DNA of 64,000 nucleotides from Alentia gelatinosa (GCA_950022655.1 OX465583.1:14965298-15029297); one strand, 5' to 3'. Shown: positions 20,093 through 30,170, counted from the stretch's first letter. Notes: generated from the letters alone by a model not told the origin. Translations and numbers: made by a program.

Positions 20093-21050
20093 TATTTAAA
20101 TGTTTGCACCCGGGCGCACTTTAGTCTGGCTGGGGCTTATGGGAATCCACAAGTAATCTATACACTGCATGCATGAATGGTTAGCTGTGTTTGGAATGGT
20201 GGAAGCTGGAGCCAGGTGTGAGGTGCCAACTCTCGTGGAAACCGTGAAGCGTCAGTATTAGGGAGAAGTTGCCAGTCACTCTCCTCCCAGATCTTCCGCG
20301 GCACTAGCGCTTGCTTAGTCTCTGCCCTGACCTAAAGCCTGTTCCCTGGGTATCCACTAAAGACAGAGGAGACCAGCGAAGATCTCAGATTCAAAACAAG
20401 GCAACTGTCAAAAGTTATACAAGTCAAACAACTCACATACCATTAGTTAGGAAATATAGGAATTGTTAAATAGGGTTAACAGACAATCCAGCTGTTTCTT
20501 TTTCATCTCTAAACCACTTTATGATGTGAATCTACTGTTGATTAGACTGCCCCTTCGAGTGAGCACATGTGTTATGTTGACAAACAAAACCCTGTAACAC
20601 ATTAGGTGCCTTCCAATGAAGAAAGTAATCCCTAAGATTATACCTGATTTGATATAACAAATAACAGAAATGAGTGTAAATCATTTAACATATAAATAAA
20701 TATGCATATCTATTTACATGTAAACCACAAAATACTGCCCAAAGGGCTAAGAATTTAGGATATTTCAAAAACTGGCGTATGGGCCAGATTTGAGCCCAAA
20801 CAGGCGATTGGGGCAGAGATATAAGCGGCAACAGGAAGTAGAGCGCAAGATCTCTGCTGGGAGAGTGGTTGCCAGTTTGTTTTGCGTGTGTGCGTGTGTG
20901 TTCATATCACTCTGCTTCAAACTCACAGACAACGAAGACTTTGACCAAAACTTGTTGGTTTCTTCTTTAGACGAAACGGCGTCATGTGATATACCTTAGT
21001 ATGATAACGTAAACCTAGGCATGAAAACGTCGACCGTAGCATGGAAACTA
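20093..21050. other. Unassigned stretch with a partial hairpin-arm duplicate
   Basis: 20909-20972 (TTCAAACTC...GACCAAAACTTGTTGGTTTC) duplicates the right arm of the foldback copy at 21055-21348. Otherwise nothing recognised. Confidence 0.45.
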
Positions 21051-21054
21051 GTTA

Positions 21055-21348
21055 TTATCTCACCCCTGGAATAAATGTCTATAGACTTAACATTGGAAAC
21101 TCGTTCTCCATGTCCCTACAATTATTGCAGTGCGTTCTCCATGGTCCATATCCTGTTTGTTGTCCATTATTTTAGGGTGTACAGGGTGAGATAAATACAG
21201 AAAGCAACTCGTTTCGGTCAAAGAAATCATTCTCCAACTCGTTTGAATGCTACGTGATATTCACTCGGCTGTCGCCTCGTTCATATCACCCCGTATCAAA
21301 CTCCCGAAGAATGACGACTTGGTCCAAAACTTGTTGGTTTCTTCTTTA
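21055..21348 (-). mobile_element. Bipartite foldback element, copy L (divergent stem)
   Basis: Module 2 runs from TTATCTCACCCCTGG (21055) to CAGGGTGAGATAA (about 21197) and contains ATAGACTTAACATTG, the reverse complement of the family motif CAATGTTAAGCCTAT. Module 1 has diverged arms at about 21201-21260 and 21285-21348, around the loop CACTCGGCTGTCGCCTCGTT. Stem sequence is unlike copies A-F. Confidence 0.6.
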
Positions 21349-21831
21349 ATACACATTCTTTAATACACACGCATCAGCAGTATGTACATGTAACTATATG
21401 GTGTTCATCTCTAGGTACATAGTAATATGAAAATCTGAAGAAGGATGATTTGTCAGTGTTACCCAACGTTTGCTCGTGAAATATTGGTTCTTATTCACAA
21501 ATGTTCTTATTTATTGGTATTTGCTCTACTTGTTTGAATTCGCGGCAAACTAACAAGGTATAGGGTAAGATCTGACGGAGTAGCGTATAATGTCACTTCT
21601 CGGTGGGATATTCCCGAATATTATTGAATAATTACGCTAAACGTGAAAAAGGACATAAAGAAGAAATATGGGTAAATATCCATGAGTGACTGCATTTTTC
21701 TCAAAATACAATATGTATATACATGTAGGTTGATTTGCTTCTAGTATAGATAACAGTTTTGCTAGAATGTCTTATGCAAGTCTTTTTTCTTTCACTTTTT
21801 ACCTTTTAAAGAGATAAGATACCTCAATAAG

Positions 21832-22265
21832 TCTAGTCAAAATAAGGTTTGACCGGCCACAAAAAGCAATAGTTTCAAATCCAAAATCGCCACCCTAAAT
21901 CTATGAAATTCCATAATTCTGTATTGAATTGACATAGAATCACGATTTGAAATATAGATATATGTTCTCTGAAGTTGTGAATTGATATCAATCACAAAAT
22001 AGATCCTATCTTTTCATTGAATGAGTGTAAATCCAATATGGCTGCCTGAAATCTATGAAATACCCTAATTTGGGATAAAATAAAAATATTAACATGATTC
22101 AAAATGCTTAACATATGTTTTCGGAAGAGGGGAATTCATATCAATCATTGATCAAAGAAGAACTATCCATAGAGTATATTAGTGTAAATCCAATATGGCT
22201 GCCTGAAATACAGTAATTTGGGTTTGAATAAAGATACAAACATGATTTGAAATGCTCAACATTGT
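21832..22265. repeat. Dispersed repeat with ~185-bp internal units (left copy)
   Basis: AATCCAATATGGCTGCCTGA and TATGTTTTCGGAAG-type blocks occur two to three times. The whole is matched in inverted orientation at 29825-30170. The two copies bracket the non-LTR retrotransposon. Confidence 0.7.
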
Positions 22266-22827
22266 TCTCTTAGCTGTATTTTAAGTTGTGCATCAGGCAC
22301 TCTTCTCCATGAACACCAGTTTATCTAGAGTTGTTTTATTCATGACAAGGTAATCATTAAAGATACAAAATATTCAATTTATGAAAGTACTTGTATAAAA
22401 TACTATCGGCCCATAAAGAAATATAGACTGCCGTATGTCTAACAGACTTTTATGTCATATGATAGAACAGTGCTGATTGGGGTTTTAAGCAAATAGGGGG
22501 TACCTAAATTATCTGGTGTTATCAAGAACTTCATAGGTCAATATTTCTAGTTTGCAGTTGAGGTACCTCCATTATGCAGCAAATAATCAAGTTTCAAACA
22601 CAGGACAAATATTGGCATTTCCTCATATCTGATTACTCTATTAATTTGGCCTGATGGTGTAAATATCATGCTGATATATTTGAGTCACTTTCTGTCAGTG
22701 TTCCCATAAACCCATGTAGACAAATTCCTGCTAGTTCTGATAGGGTACTCTGTCTAATAGGGTTCTGCACATAGGAGCCACCACTGTCTTTTTATTGTCA
22801 TTTTAGGGACAACTATTTTCTCTGAAC
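22266..22827. other. AT-rich flank between the repeat and the LINE poly(A) tail
   Basis: No gene or repeat recognised. This is the target flank on the 3' side of the retrotransposon. Confidence 0.5.
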
Positions 22828-22864
22828 TTTTTTTTTTTTTTTTTTTTTTTAAATGTCTTTTATT
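22828..22864 (-). promoter_or_regulatory. LINE poly(A) signal and tail
   Basis: TTTATT at 22859-22864 is AATAAA on the minus strand. It is followed 8 nt later by 23 consecutive A (22850 down to 22828). Confidence 0.9.
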
Positions 22865-23152
22865 GGTCCACTTGTTTACATTCATGAGGTTGCGAATATC
22901 ATTCATTTTTAACCAATAACAGACAGCAAAGAACGCCCTCTCAGCTGCGGACATTTCCTGCGCTGGTTTTCATCAGGCGTTCAGGTACATAGTTATTAAA
23001 GCAGGTGCATTTCGTATTTTGTTAACATGTCCATTGTGTTCTGGCATATACATATCTTTCATTACAGTCTACGGCTTCATGCTCGTTGTTGGTACAAGGA
23101 ACATTTCATGGGACTATTCACCTTTGAGGGATAATAGTATTTATCCCTATTC

Positions 23153-26029
23153 TTATAGAAAGACTGATTCTAGCATGATTCTTTTTGTGAGATTTTTGAA
23201 TTCCTCATAGGTTGGAGTTTGTCGTACATGTATGGGTAAGGAATTCCAGTAAACTCCCCCAGTGTATTCTATGCTTTTTTGGTAGGCCTGTGTATTTGGC
23301 TGGTACATTCGTATAACTGGGGCATTGAACAGTCTAGTGTTTCTATTTCGTACATCAAGGTATCTGTTAATGTGTGCTCTCTTATACATAAGGTTACACA
23401 GGTGGGCTCTCCTTCTCTCAGATAAAAGTGGCAATTTGGTCAATAGATGTAGTTTTTTAATACTGGTGTAACAGTCAGCATGAAGAATAATTCTACAACA
23501 GTGATTTTGTGCTCTTTGTAGTTGATCAAGGATATACATAGGCGCATTATAATAAAGCAAATCCCCATAATCGAAGTATGGCAAAATATACGATTTGTAC
23601 AGTCGCAGGGCAGTATTTTTATCAATATAACTCCTCATTTTGCATAGTTGATATGCGCGGTAGTTGACCTTTTTGAGTATATCCTTAACATGTAACTTAT
23701 AAGTAAGGTTTTGATCCAATACATATCCCAAATATTTGTAGTTAGACACATTTTGTAGCTCAGCATCTTTCAAAGTAAGATTCACATGACCTATATTTCT
23801 GCATTTGTAGTGTGACCCGAAGGTCATATATTTGGTCTTTTTTACATTTATTGAAAGCTTATTTTGGTCTGCCCACATTTCGAATTTATCAAGAGCTGGT
23901 TGTAGTTTTTGGGATATTTCTTCTTTAGATGTACCTTCGGTATAGATAATAGTGTCGTCGGCATAGAGTCTTATGTTTATATCTGGTATACAAGTGATAA
24001 TGTCATTTACGAAAATTATAAAAAGTGTTGGCCCAAAGTTTGAACCTTGTGGGACACCGCAGACCACCCGACATGGTTCAGATAGTCTACCATTAACCCT
24101 CGTTGTTTGTACCCTATCTTGGAGGTAGTTTTTTATCAATGCTAAGTTCGAATTTCTAATACCATAATTTGCTAATTTTAATAGGAGTGTCGAGTGGTCT
24201 ACGGTGTCGAAGGCCTTTTTTAGGTCTATAAAGACCGTACCGGTTATCTTCCCTATATTGGTTGCTCTCAGTATTTGGTCTGTAAAGTCAGCTACCGTCT
24301 GAATGGTAGAAAACCCTTTCCTAAAACCTCCTTGTGAAGTTGTCAATATTTGGTTCGTCTCTATGTGCTGTACAACTCTCTTATTGATTATTTTCTCTAG
24401 TATTTTGGCTTGGAGGGGTAATACAGAAATAGGCCTTAAGTTTACACAATCAGTGGGGTCACCTCCTTTAGGGATGGGGGTGACCACTGCTCCTTTCCAT
24501 GATGTTGGTATATCTGCCTCCCCAAATATCTTGTTTAATAGCTCTGTAAAGATGTGACTAATTATATTTAAGTAATCCTTAATTACACTAGTTTTAATAT
24601 CTGCCAGTCCAGAGGGTTTGCTCGCCTTGATATTTCCAATTAACTTTTTCACCTCATCCTCCTGAACTCTAATTTCAGCCATTTCTTCCTCTATACATTC
24701 ATCATATCCTTTCCAAGGTGTGTACATGTTCTTGGCCAAGTTCGGACCAATCTCAGAAAAATATTGATTTATAAAATTTGCAGTATTTTCTTCCTCTACT
24801 TGTGTAAGTGTTGTTTTGTCTTCAATATTTATATTAGGGGTTTTACTATTTGTTGTTCCAGGTATTATACTATTTATCTGTCGCCAAAACTTTTTTTGGT
24901 CGTCTTTGTGTAATTCTATTTGATTCTTTAAATATGTCTTACGGGCATCCCTAGCCATTTTATTTGCAGAGTTCCTCAGGTTTTTCACATTGTTCCATCC
25001 CTCAATATTTCTCATTTTTTTAGCTCTTTTGATTGCTTCATTTTTTTCTTTAATCTTAGTGGCTAATTCTCCAGTCATCCATGGGTCATCTTGGGTTTTT
25101 GTGCTGAATTCTCTAACTGGGCATGATTTGTTTAAGTAGGATTCCAAAAGTGTGATTAAATAGTTCCATTTCTCTGTTGTATTATCAAGCTTGGTATAGT
25201 CTTTCCATTTATGTCTACTTATATATTCTCTTAAGTTTTCTTTTGTATGCCTTTTATATGTACGTCCTTTGAATACTTTATGTACCTCATCTGTCTTTCC
25301 TTTTTTTTTAACTATATAAATTATTCGGTGATCACTAATTTCGTTAATAAGTACTCCTGAGGCTGCTATATTGTTCGAGTTGGAGAATACCAAATCCAGT
25401 ATAGAGTTTTTTTCTTTACATCTAGTGAATTCTTTTATATGTTGTTTCATTCCTAATTGTGACATTACTTCTAATAGTCTATATGCATTATTCTCATCTT
25501 TGTCTACAATATCTATGTTCATATCTCCAATTGCAATTAGCTCTGATTTTATCAACTTCAATTCAGAGACGACCTGTTGTAACACATCTATAAATTCTGT
25601 GATATTTCCCTTAGGTGGTCTGTATATGTTTAATAATATTATGGGTTTAATATGTAGTTTCTTAATTTGTATAACCTGTAATTCAATATGTCGATCATTT
25701 CTATTGTATTCTTTATATATGATATCATTGTACGAGTATTTGTCATTTACTAACACCATCAGCCCACCACCTTTCTTGGGTTCTGTATCGGTTTCCGTCT
25801 CTTTCCACTGTCTATCCCAGCGGAGGGAAACATATCCTGGGAACTGATAGCTCGTTGCATGATCATAATTAGTCATCCATGTTTCCGAGAATGTAACAAT
25901 ATCGAATATCCTATTTTGGAGCTCTAATCTTAGTCTTTCATATTTAGCTTTCGTGCTACATGTATTTAAATGAAGTATTTTTAGTCCCTTAATTTCAGAT
26001 AACTGGTTTAAGTCAATTTGTGTTCCCAT
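23153..26029 (-). CDS. LINE ORF2: APE endonuclease and reverse transcriptase, 958 aa
   Basis: Nicks target DNA and copies the element RNA (target-primed reverse transcription). Residues ~17-240 form an exonuclease-endonuclease-phosphatase (APE) domain: LNTCS (~21-25), SETW (48-51), NIYRPPKG (~134-141), GDMNID (168-173), LDLVFSN (~211-217) and the catalytic SDH (232-234). The RT follows: FRKGFSTIQTVADF (~569-582), FIDLKKAFDTVDH (600-612), GVPQGSNFGP (658-667) and LYADD (688-692). A C-terminal region contains ERRRAHLCNLMYKR and VYWNSLP. No zinc knuckle or RNase H is evident. ATG at 26029 is the first in frame. Full length, no stops or frameshifts. Closest in style to Jockey/CR1-group LINEs. A degenerate relative lies at 490-1395. 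Confidence 0.95.
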   Translation of the reverse strand: MGTQIDLNQLSEIKGLKILHLNTCSTKAKYERLRLELQNRIFDIVTFSETWMTNYDHATSYQFPGYVSLRWDRQWKETETDTEPKKGGGLMVLVNDKYSYNDIIYKEYNRNDRHIELQVIQIKKLHIKPIILLNIYRPPKGNITEFIDVLQQVVSELKLIKSELIAIGDMNIDIVDKDENNAYRLLEVMSQLGMKQHIKEFTRCKEKNSILDLVFSNSNNIAASGVLINEISDHRIIYIVKKKGKTDEVHKVFKGRTYKRHTKENLREYISRHKWKDYTKLDNTTEKWNYLITLLESYLNKSCPVREFSTKTQDDPWMTGELATKIKEKNEAIKRAKKMRNIEGWNNVKNLRNSANKMARDARKTYLKNQIELHKDDQKKFWRQINSIIPGTTNSKTPNINIEDKTTLTQVEEENTANFINQYFSEIGPNLAKNMYTPWKGYDECIEEEMAEIRVQEDEVKKLIGNIKASKPSGLADIKTSVIKDYLNIISHIFTELLNKIFGEADIPTSWKGAVVTPIPKGGDPTDCVNLRPISVLPLQAKILEKIINKRVVQHIETNQILTTSQGGFRKGFSTIQTVADFTDQILRATNIGKITGTVFIDLKKAFDTVDHSTLLLKLANYGIRNSNLALIKNYLQDRVQTTRVNGRLSEPCRVVCGVPQGSNFGPTLFIIFVNDIITCIPDINIRLYADDTIIYTEGTSKEEISQKLQPALDKFEMWADQNKLSINVKKTKYMTFGSHYKCRNIGHVNLTLKDAELQNVSNYKYLGYVLDQNLTYKLHVKDILKKVNYRAYQLCKMRSYIDKNTALRLYKSYILPYFDYGDLLYYNAPMYILDQLQRAQNHCCRIILHADCYTSIKKLHLLTKLPLLSERRRAHLCNLMYKRAHINRYLDVRNRNTRLFNAPVIRMYQPNTQAYQKSIEYTGGVYWNSLPIHVRQTPTYEEFKNLTKRIMLESVFL

Positions 26030-26329
26030 TATGTTTCATTATTCTCTGTCTTATATTTTTAGCCGTATATAACATGTCTATATTTGCACCAGTTTCACAG
26101 TGGCATAGCCATACATCACATATATCAGAACAATAGTAGCATACCTGCATATTTAAAGTCAATACAGTTTGTTTCATAATAAAAAATAGAACAACAAAAA
26201 CCCCCACACAATTTCGACACTTTTGGTCATTGTGTGTGGGTGCACAGGGTGGGCGACTAAAGAAAATTTGGTTGTCACCCATCATGTGCATCTTATACTA
26301 AAGTCTGGAGTTATGGCAGTATTTACGGG

Positions 26330-26870
26330 AAACAGCGTGACCCCACTTTGAGGGATTACCTTCATATAGATATTTCTCTTTTAGCTACTATATATCAGCA
26401 TAGGAGACTTATGTTTCATGTTATTTCTAAAGTACCGCCATAATGTTTCAGCGACCCATCATGGCAGGTAATTTGTAGCCACTTATAGGTATAGTGACTT
26501 ATACAATTTATCAACCCAAGTCAAGGTATATTATTTACATCAAATCGTTTCAGTGATTTTATAGCAAAACTATGTTTCATGTTTTGTTTTTTTTAGAGTA
26601 CCGTCATAATGTTTCAGCGACCCATCATGGCAGGTATTTTATAGCCACGTATTTGGGCAAATTTACTTATCTGATTTTTACATTCCCATCTAGTGCTCTA
26701 CAAGTATCTGTGCATTGTTCAGCAAGTAGTATACAGTGTACTTCATTAGTTGTTAACGGACTGGGGTAATTTCGATGGCAAATTTCAGGCCGGTTCCGAA
26801 AGTAAGTATAATAGGTATAAGTAGATTGCCTTATTTCTCGTGCCGTTTCAGCGACCCAGCAGGAGATGTT
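26330..26870 (-). repeat. Repeated motif in the gap before ORF2
   Basis: A block on the plus strand (GTACCGYCATAATGTTTCAG, then CGACCCATCATGGCAGGTA and TAGCCAC) occurs at ~26432-26490 and ~26598-26650. A shorter version (GTGCCGTTTCAGCGACCCAG) is at ~26840. In the element's sense orientation each reads TGGGTCGCTGAAAC. They lie in the 882-bp untranslated stretch between the SGNH ORF and ORF2, so a role in translation of ORF2 or RNA packaging is conceivable but unproven. Confidence 0.7.
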
Positions 26871-26911
26871 TAGACCCCAATCAGGTCGATACATTGTTAG
26901 ATGTCTTTGTT

Positions 26912-27544
26912 TCATAGCGTATTCAGTTCAATGGCTTTTACAAAGTCCTTGGCCCATATCTTGAGTAGTTCATACGAGGGATGTATACCGTCGTTGGCCA
27001 GTAAGGTGTAATTGTGATGGGTTTTCGATCTTTTATGGTGATGGATACGTTTCTGGATCCATGGTATCGTTAGGTCCGGCTGGTTGGCAGCATTTAAGGC
27101 GATGATCCTCGGGTTTATTATTGCCATAGTTTCATCGACCATCGATTGTTGCTTCAGCGTTGCGTTTTTGACCGCTTGTTGTAAGTTCACTCCTACCATT
27201 GGGCAGATAATTACTCTGGCGTCCGGATGTTCAGATTTAATCCAGTCTGTTCCAGCTTTGATGTTCGCCCATAGATATTCAGTTAACTTTTCAGCGGACT
27301 CCCATTTGAATAGTATTTGTTGGTCCACCTTATCTGTAATATCACAGGTACCTGCCGCTATGTAGTATATTCCCTCATCTTTTCTTGCAATGGCTCTCTC
27401 ACATATTACAATTAAGTCCTTTATCGTTCTGCCACTATATGGTCGCACTTCAGTAGGGTTAATTCGTTGGTCAATTAACTGAGCGATGTACTGAAACAAG
27501 TATTTACCCCTCGAGTCAGACAATATCACATGCATGAGTCCCAT
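26912..27544 (-). CDS. SGNH/GDSL-type hydrolase ORF of the LINE, 210 aa
   Basis: Separate ORF starting with ATG 46 nt after the ORF1 stop. SGNH-fold signatures in order: block I ILSDSRG (7-13, SDS in place of GDS), block II around SGRTIKD (37-43), block III AAGTCDI (63-69, where the usual Gly-X-Asn is GTCD) and block V NDGIHPS (184-190), giving the Asp/His of the triad. Known families: SGNH esterase domains occur in ORF1 of many CR1/L2-group LINEs, where they are proposed to act on lipids or membranes. Here the domain is freestanding. The block III Asn is absent, so activity may be altered. No zinc finger or coiled coil is visible. Confident as an SGNH relative, unsure on activity. Confidence 0.75.
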   Translation of the reverse strand: MGLMHVILSDSRGKYLFQYIAQLIDQRINPTEVRPYSGRTIKDLIVICERAIARKDEGIYYIAAGTCDITDKVDQQILFKWESAEKLTEYLWANIKAGTDWIKSEHPDARVIICPMVGVNLQQAVKNATLKQQSMVDETMAIINPRIIALNAANQPDLTIPWIQKRIHHHKRSKTHHNYTLLANDGIHPSYELLKIWAKDFVKAIELNTL

Positions 27545-27590
27545 TTTAGCGGAGCATGGTACTAGGCCGGTCAGGTAGATACCGTATCCC

Positions 27591-29171
27591 TCACTCTGCT
27601 ATTTTTTCCGGTTCTTTCACTTGTTCTTCTTCTTTTTCCTCTTCTTCCTCTGCTTCTTCTGCTTCTACTGCCACCTCTTCTTCTTCTTCAGCGCTTTCTA
27701 CAACGCTCTCGTCATCGGTAGATTCGTCGGAAGACTTTTCTTCCTCTTCCCGTAGTTTTTCCCTTACTTTCTGCAGAATTTGTCCCAGTTTGTTTTTGCC
27801 TCTACACTTTTCCTGGACTATTTCATTCACCTCTCCCATGTGGTGGCCGCAACCCCAATCCAGGTCTCTAGTGGCCTCGTATAAATACAGGTCAGCTGTG
27901 TCCAGTAGGGTGTGACGGAGTTGAGTGTTCTGACGAAACTTACTTTCAACTATTATTTGCATAGTCTTGTACTTCTCTTTTCCCCATTCAGGAGTCTTCT
28001 TAACTGTTTTGGCTATTGACATAATCTCGTACACGTCGGTTGCCGCTGCTATCTTTTCCACTGCTTTAGCATTGTCACATTCATAGGCCATTGAGACCTG
28101 GTAGGCTCTTTCAGCTGAGTCATATTTCATTCCATTTACGGTGACTTCGCATGGGTAGAGATTGGACAGCGGCGCGTAGGGCCCTTGGAAGGCCAATCCA
28201 TCTACGGTTGGTTGCGTTTTCGCATTGGCAATAGAGATCCCTGGGTGATTGCTTTCAAGCAGGTCAAGTTGAGTGTATGTGTATGTTTTGTCATTCACTA
28301 TCACAGTTAATCCTTTAACGAATGCTTTGATTTTTTGCGACCTAGCTAGTGCCACAATAGATCTCATAACCTTCTGCTTCTCTTGATCTGGTTTAGATAG
28401 CTCATCTTGGATGGATACCTTATCCCAGTTATCATTTCCTTTTAACCTATACAAATTCCTGAAGATGCTAGATTTCATCGTTGCTGATGCCAGGGTGATG
28501 ACAATATCTCTCGGGCGTTTGGTTTCGGCTACATATCGTCCCCGTCTGTATGCGTTTTCCACTATAACATCAGTAGGTGTGACTTGTAGATCGTTTAATA
28601 ACTGCGCAAAGATATCTCTTGGTGTTTCTTCCTTTTTCTCTTTTTTTCCCACTATGATGAGCACTTTTCTTCTTTTTTCATGATCGAATTGGTCAATCCG
28701 ATCAGAATTTTGTATCGCAATCAGGTGGGTTTTAAGAGATTCTCCCTTTAAGTCATCTACTTCAGTGTCAACATTTCGTATACGCGTACTCAGGTCCCTG
28801 ATTTCCGCCTCACTGGTTGTTAGCCTGTTGCTAATTTTATCAAGTAGGTCAGAGGTTTTGTCTACATTCTTTTCTGTTTTTTGAAGACTGGTCTTTATCT
28901 CTTTTATTAGCAATACCGTTTCTTTGAGTGTTTTTGTTTGTTCATCAAGTCTACTCTCAAGTGTATTGACCCGATCAATAACCATTTGCAGCGAAGCATT
29001 TTCTTTAAGTGGAGACGTTGGTTTTTTGTTTACCTTGTGTGCCGAGTGTGGCCTCTGTGGTACCGGTGTCGTGGTGGCAGTATCTGTGTCGCTAGACTTG
29101 GTATGTCGTTGCTTTTTAGTCTTCTCTCTAGTCTCCCGTTGAGCTTTCGGGCTCTCTGGAGTCGTACTCAT
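27591..29171 (-). CDS. LINE ORF1: coiled coil, RRM-like region, NADAR domain, acidic tail, 526 aa
   Basis: Residues 1-57 are basic, Ser/Thr-rich and disordered. ~60-165 are a heptad-like coiled coil. ~165-250 (KVLIIVGKKEKKE, DIFAQLL, VIVENAYRRGR, RPRDIVITL) resemble the L1 ORF1p RRM-like domain, and ~251-300 its C-terminal region; these bind RNA and chaperone the element. Residues ~326-471 look like a NADAR (YbiA-type) domain: F-GPYAPLSNLYP (328-340), YDSAERAYQ (350-358, with the conserved Glu354), EWGKEKYKTM (395-404), ESKF-QN (409-415), WG-G (439-442) and GKNKLGQILQKVR (458-470). NADAR proteins are linked to NAD/ADP-ribose metabolism and hydrolysis of N-glycosidic bonds. The tail (475-526) is nearly all Glu/Ser/Asp. 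The key NADAR residues appear intact. The fusion to a LINE ORF1 is the oddity. NADAR assigned by motif only. Confidence 0.85.
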   Translation of the reverse strand: MSTTPESPKAQRETREKTKKQRHTKSSDTDTATTTPVPQRPHSAHKVNKKPTSPLKENASLQMVIDRVNTLESRLDEQTKTLKETVLLIKEIKTSLQKTEKNVDKTSDLLDKISNRLTTSEAEIRDLSTRIRNVDTEVDDLKGESLKTHLIAIQNSDRIDQFDHEKRRKVLIIVGKKEKKEETPRDIFAQLLNDLQVTPTDVIVENAYRRGRYVAETKRPRDIVITLASATMKSSIFRNLYRLKGNDNWDKVSIQDELSKPDQEKQKVMRSIVALARSQKIKAFVKGLTVIVNDKTYTYTQLDLLESNHPGISIANAKTQPTVDGLAFQGPYAPLSNLYPCEVTVNGMKYDSAERAYQVSMAYECDNAKAVEKIAAATDVYEIMSIAKTVKKTPEWGKEKYKTMQIIVESKFRQNTQLRHTLLDTADLYLYEATRDLDWGCGHHMGEVNEIVQEKCRGKNKLGQILQKVREKLREEEEKSSDESTDDESVVESAEEEEEVAVEAEEAEEEEEKEEEQVKEPEKIAE

Positions 29172-29298
29172 CTTCAGACTATCTTGTTACACAGTGTCTT
29201 CGAGTTTGAAGTTAGTGCTGTAGCTAAAACACACTTTTCCGATCACTATTTACTCCCTCTGTGCGTCACCCGTCTACCGCTCACGCCGCCGTAACTCA

Positions 29299-29824
29299 GA
29301 TAACTTGAGTTAGGCCACATGTGTAAATATACATCCAATGTGGTTTGTATAGAGGAAGTAGAGAGGTGAGATTTGAAGAGAGTGGGATACATATATGGGA
29401 GTAGTAGGACTTTGAGAGGCAGGTAAGACTTAGATACACAACAGGAAATATAAAGATTCAGGAAAACTTTTTATCATGATATAGAAACTAACATCTATAT
29501 CAGGGGAATCAGAGTAATTCTTACACAGTGTAGGAAATATTGTATTTAAGCTAAGATGAAGAAATGAACAAACTCATTGTGCAATGGTTATAGCTATATG
29601 GTAAGATGCGATTTTCTATTATATTTGGATCTATAGCTTAGATTTTAGTCTTCTAAATCTGAAAGATACATACATAATGCTACTTGTTACTGGAAAGTAT
29701 TTCTGCCATTATATACCACTATATCTCTATCATTTTATGTTAGGCCGCCATGATATTTCAATGTTTACGATTCAACCATATCAGATTTGTTCATTATAGC
29801 AACTATTTACTCAACAAATAGGCC
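29299..29824. other. AT-rich flank on the 5' side of the LINE
   Basis: No gene recognised. The exact LINE 5' boundary lies near 29298 but cannot be fixed without another copy. Confidence 0.4.
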
Positions 29825-30170
29825 TTCCCTGGTGTTATATATAAATCCCCCACATCAGAGAACGTGCATTTTAAATCTTTTTTACCTTTATTCCAACCAA
29901 AATTAGGTTATTTCATAAATTTCAGGCAGCCATAATGGATTTAAACTAATTTACAGGAAAGATAGGACTTTTCTGGTGATTTTTATGGATTCCCCACCTC
30001 AGAAAACATATGTTTGGTATTTTAGATCATATTTCTATTCCAATTTTGAACATGGAATTTTTATGGAATTTCACAGATTTTCGGTGGTCACTGGAATTAA
30101 ATCTGCTTTTTGTGGCCAGTCAGGCCCTCTTTTTTGGCTTACTTTGACTGGACTTCTATAGATTGGCTTT
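29825..30170. repeat. Dispersed repeat, inverted copy of 21832-22265
   Basis: TTTCAGGCAGCCATAATGGA, CAGAAAACATATGTTTGGTA and TTTTGTGGCCAGTCAG are reverse complements of blocks at 21832-22265, in mirror order. Identity is moderate by eye. Confidence 0.7.

Larger units (their letters stand above)
22828..29298 (-). mobile_element. Three-ORF non-LTR retrotransposon (L1-like ORF1 + NADAR, SGNH ORF, APE-RT ORF2)
   Basis: On the minus strand: short 5' UTR (5' end uncertain, near 29298), ORF1 29171-27591, a 210-codon SGNH-type ORF 27544-26912, an 882-bp gap, ORF2 26029-23153, a ~300-bp 3' UTR, AATAAA (22859-22864) and a 23-nt poly(A) tail ending at 22828. All three frames are open and every recognisable catalytic motif is present. 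The copy is young and possibly competent. Clade by ORF2 motifs: Jockey/CR1 group. ORF1 has L1-type organisation. No clean target duplication found by eye. The 3' UTR carries CCTGATGAAAACCAGCGC, a stem-loop-like 3' end seen in related LINEs. Confidence 0.9.
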
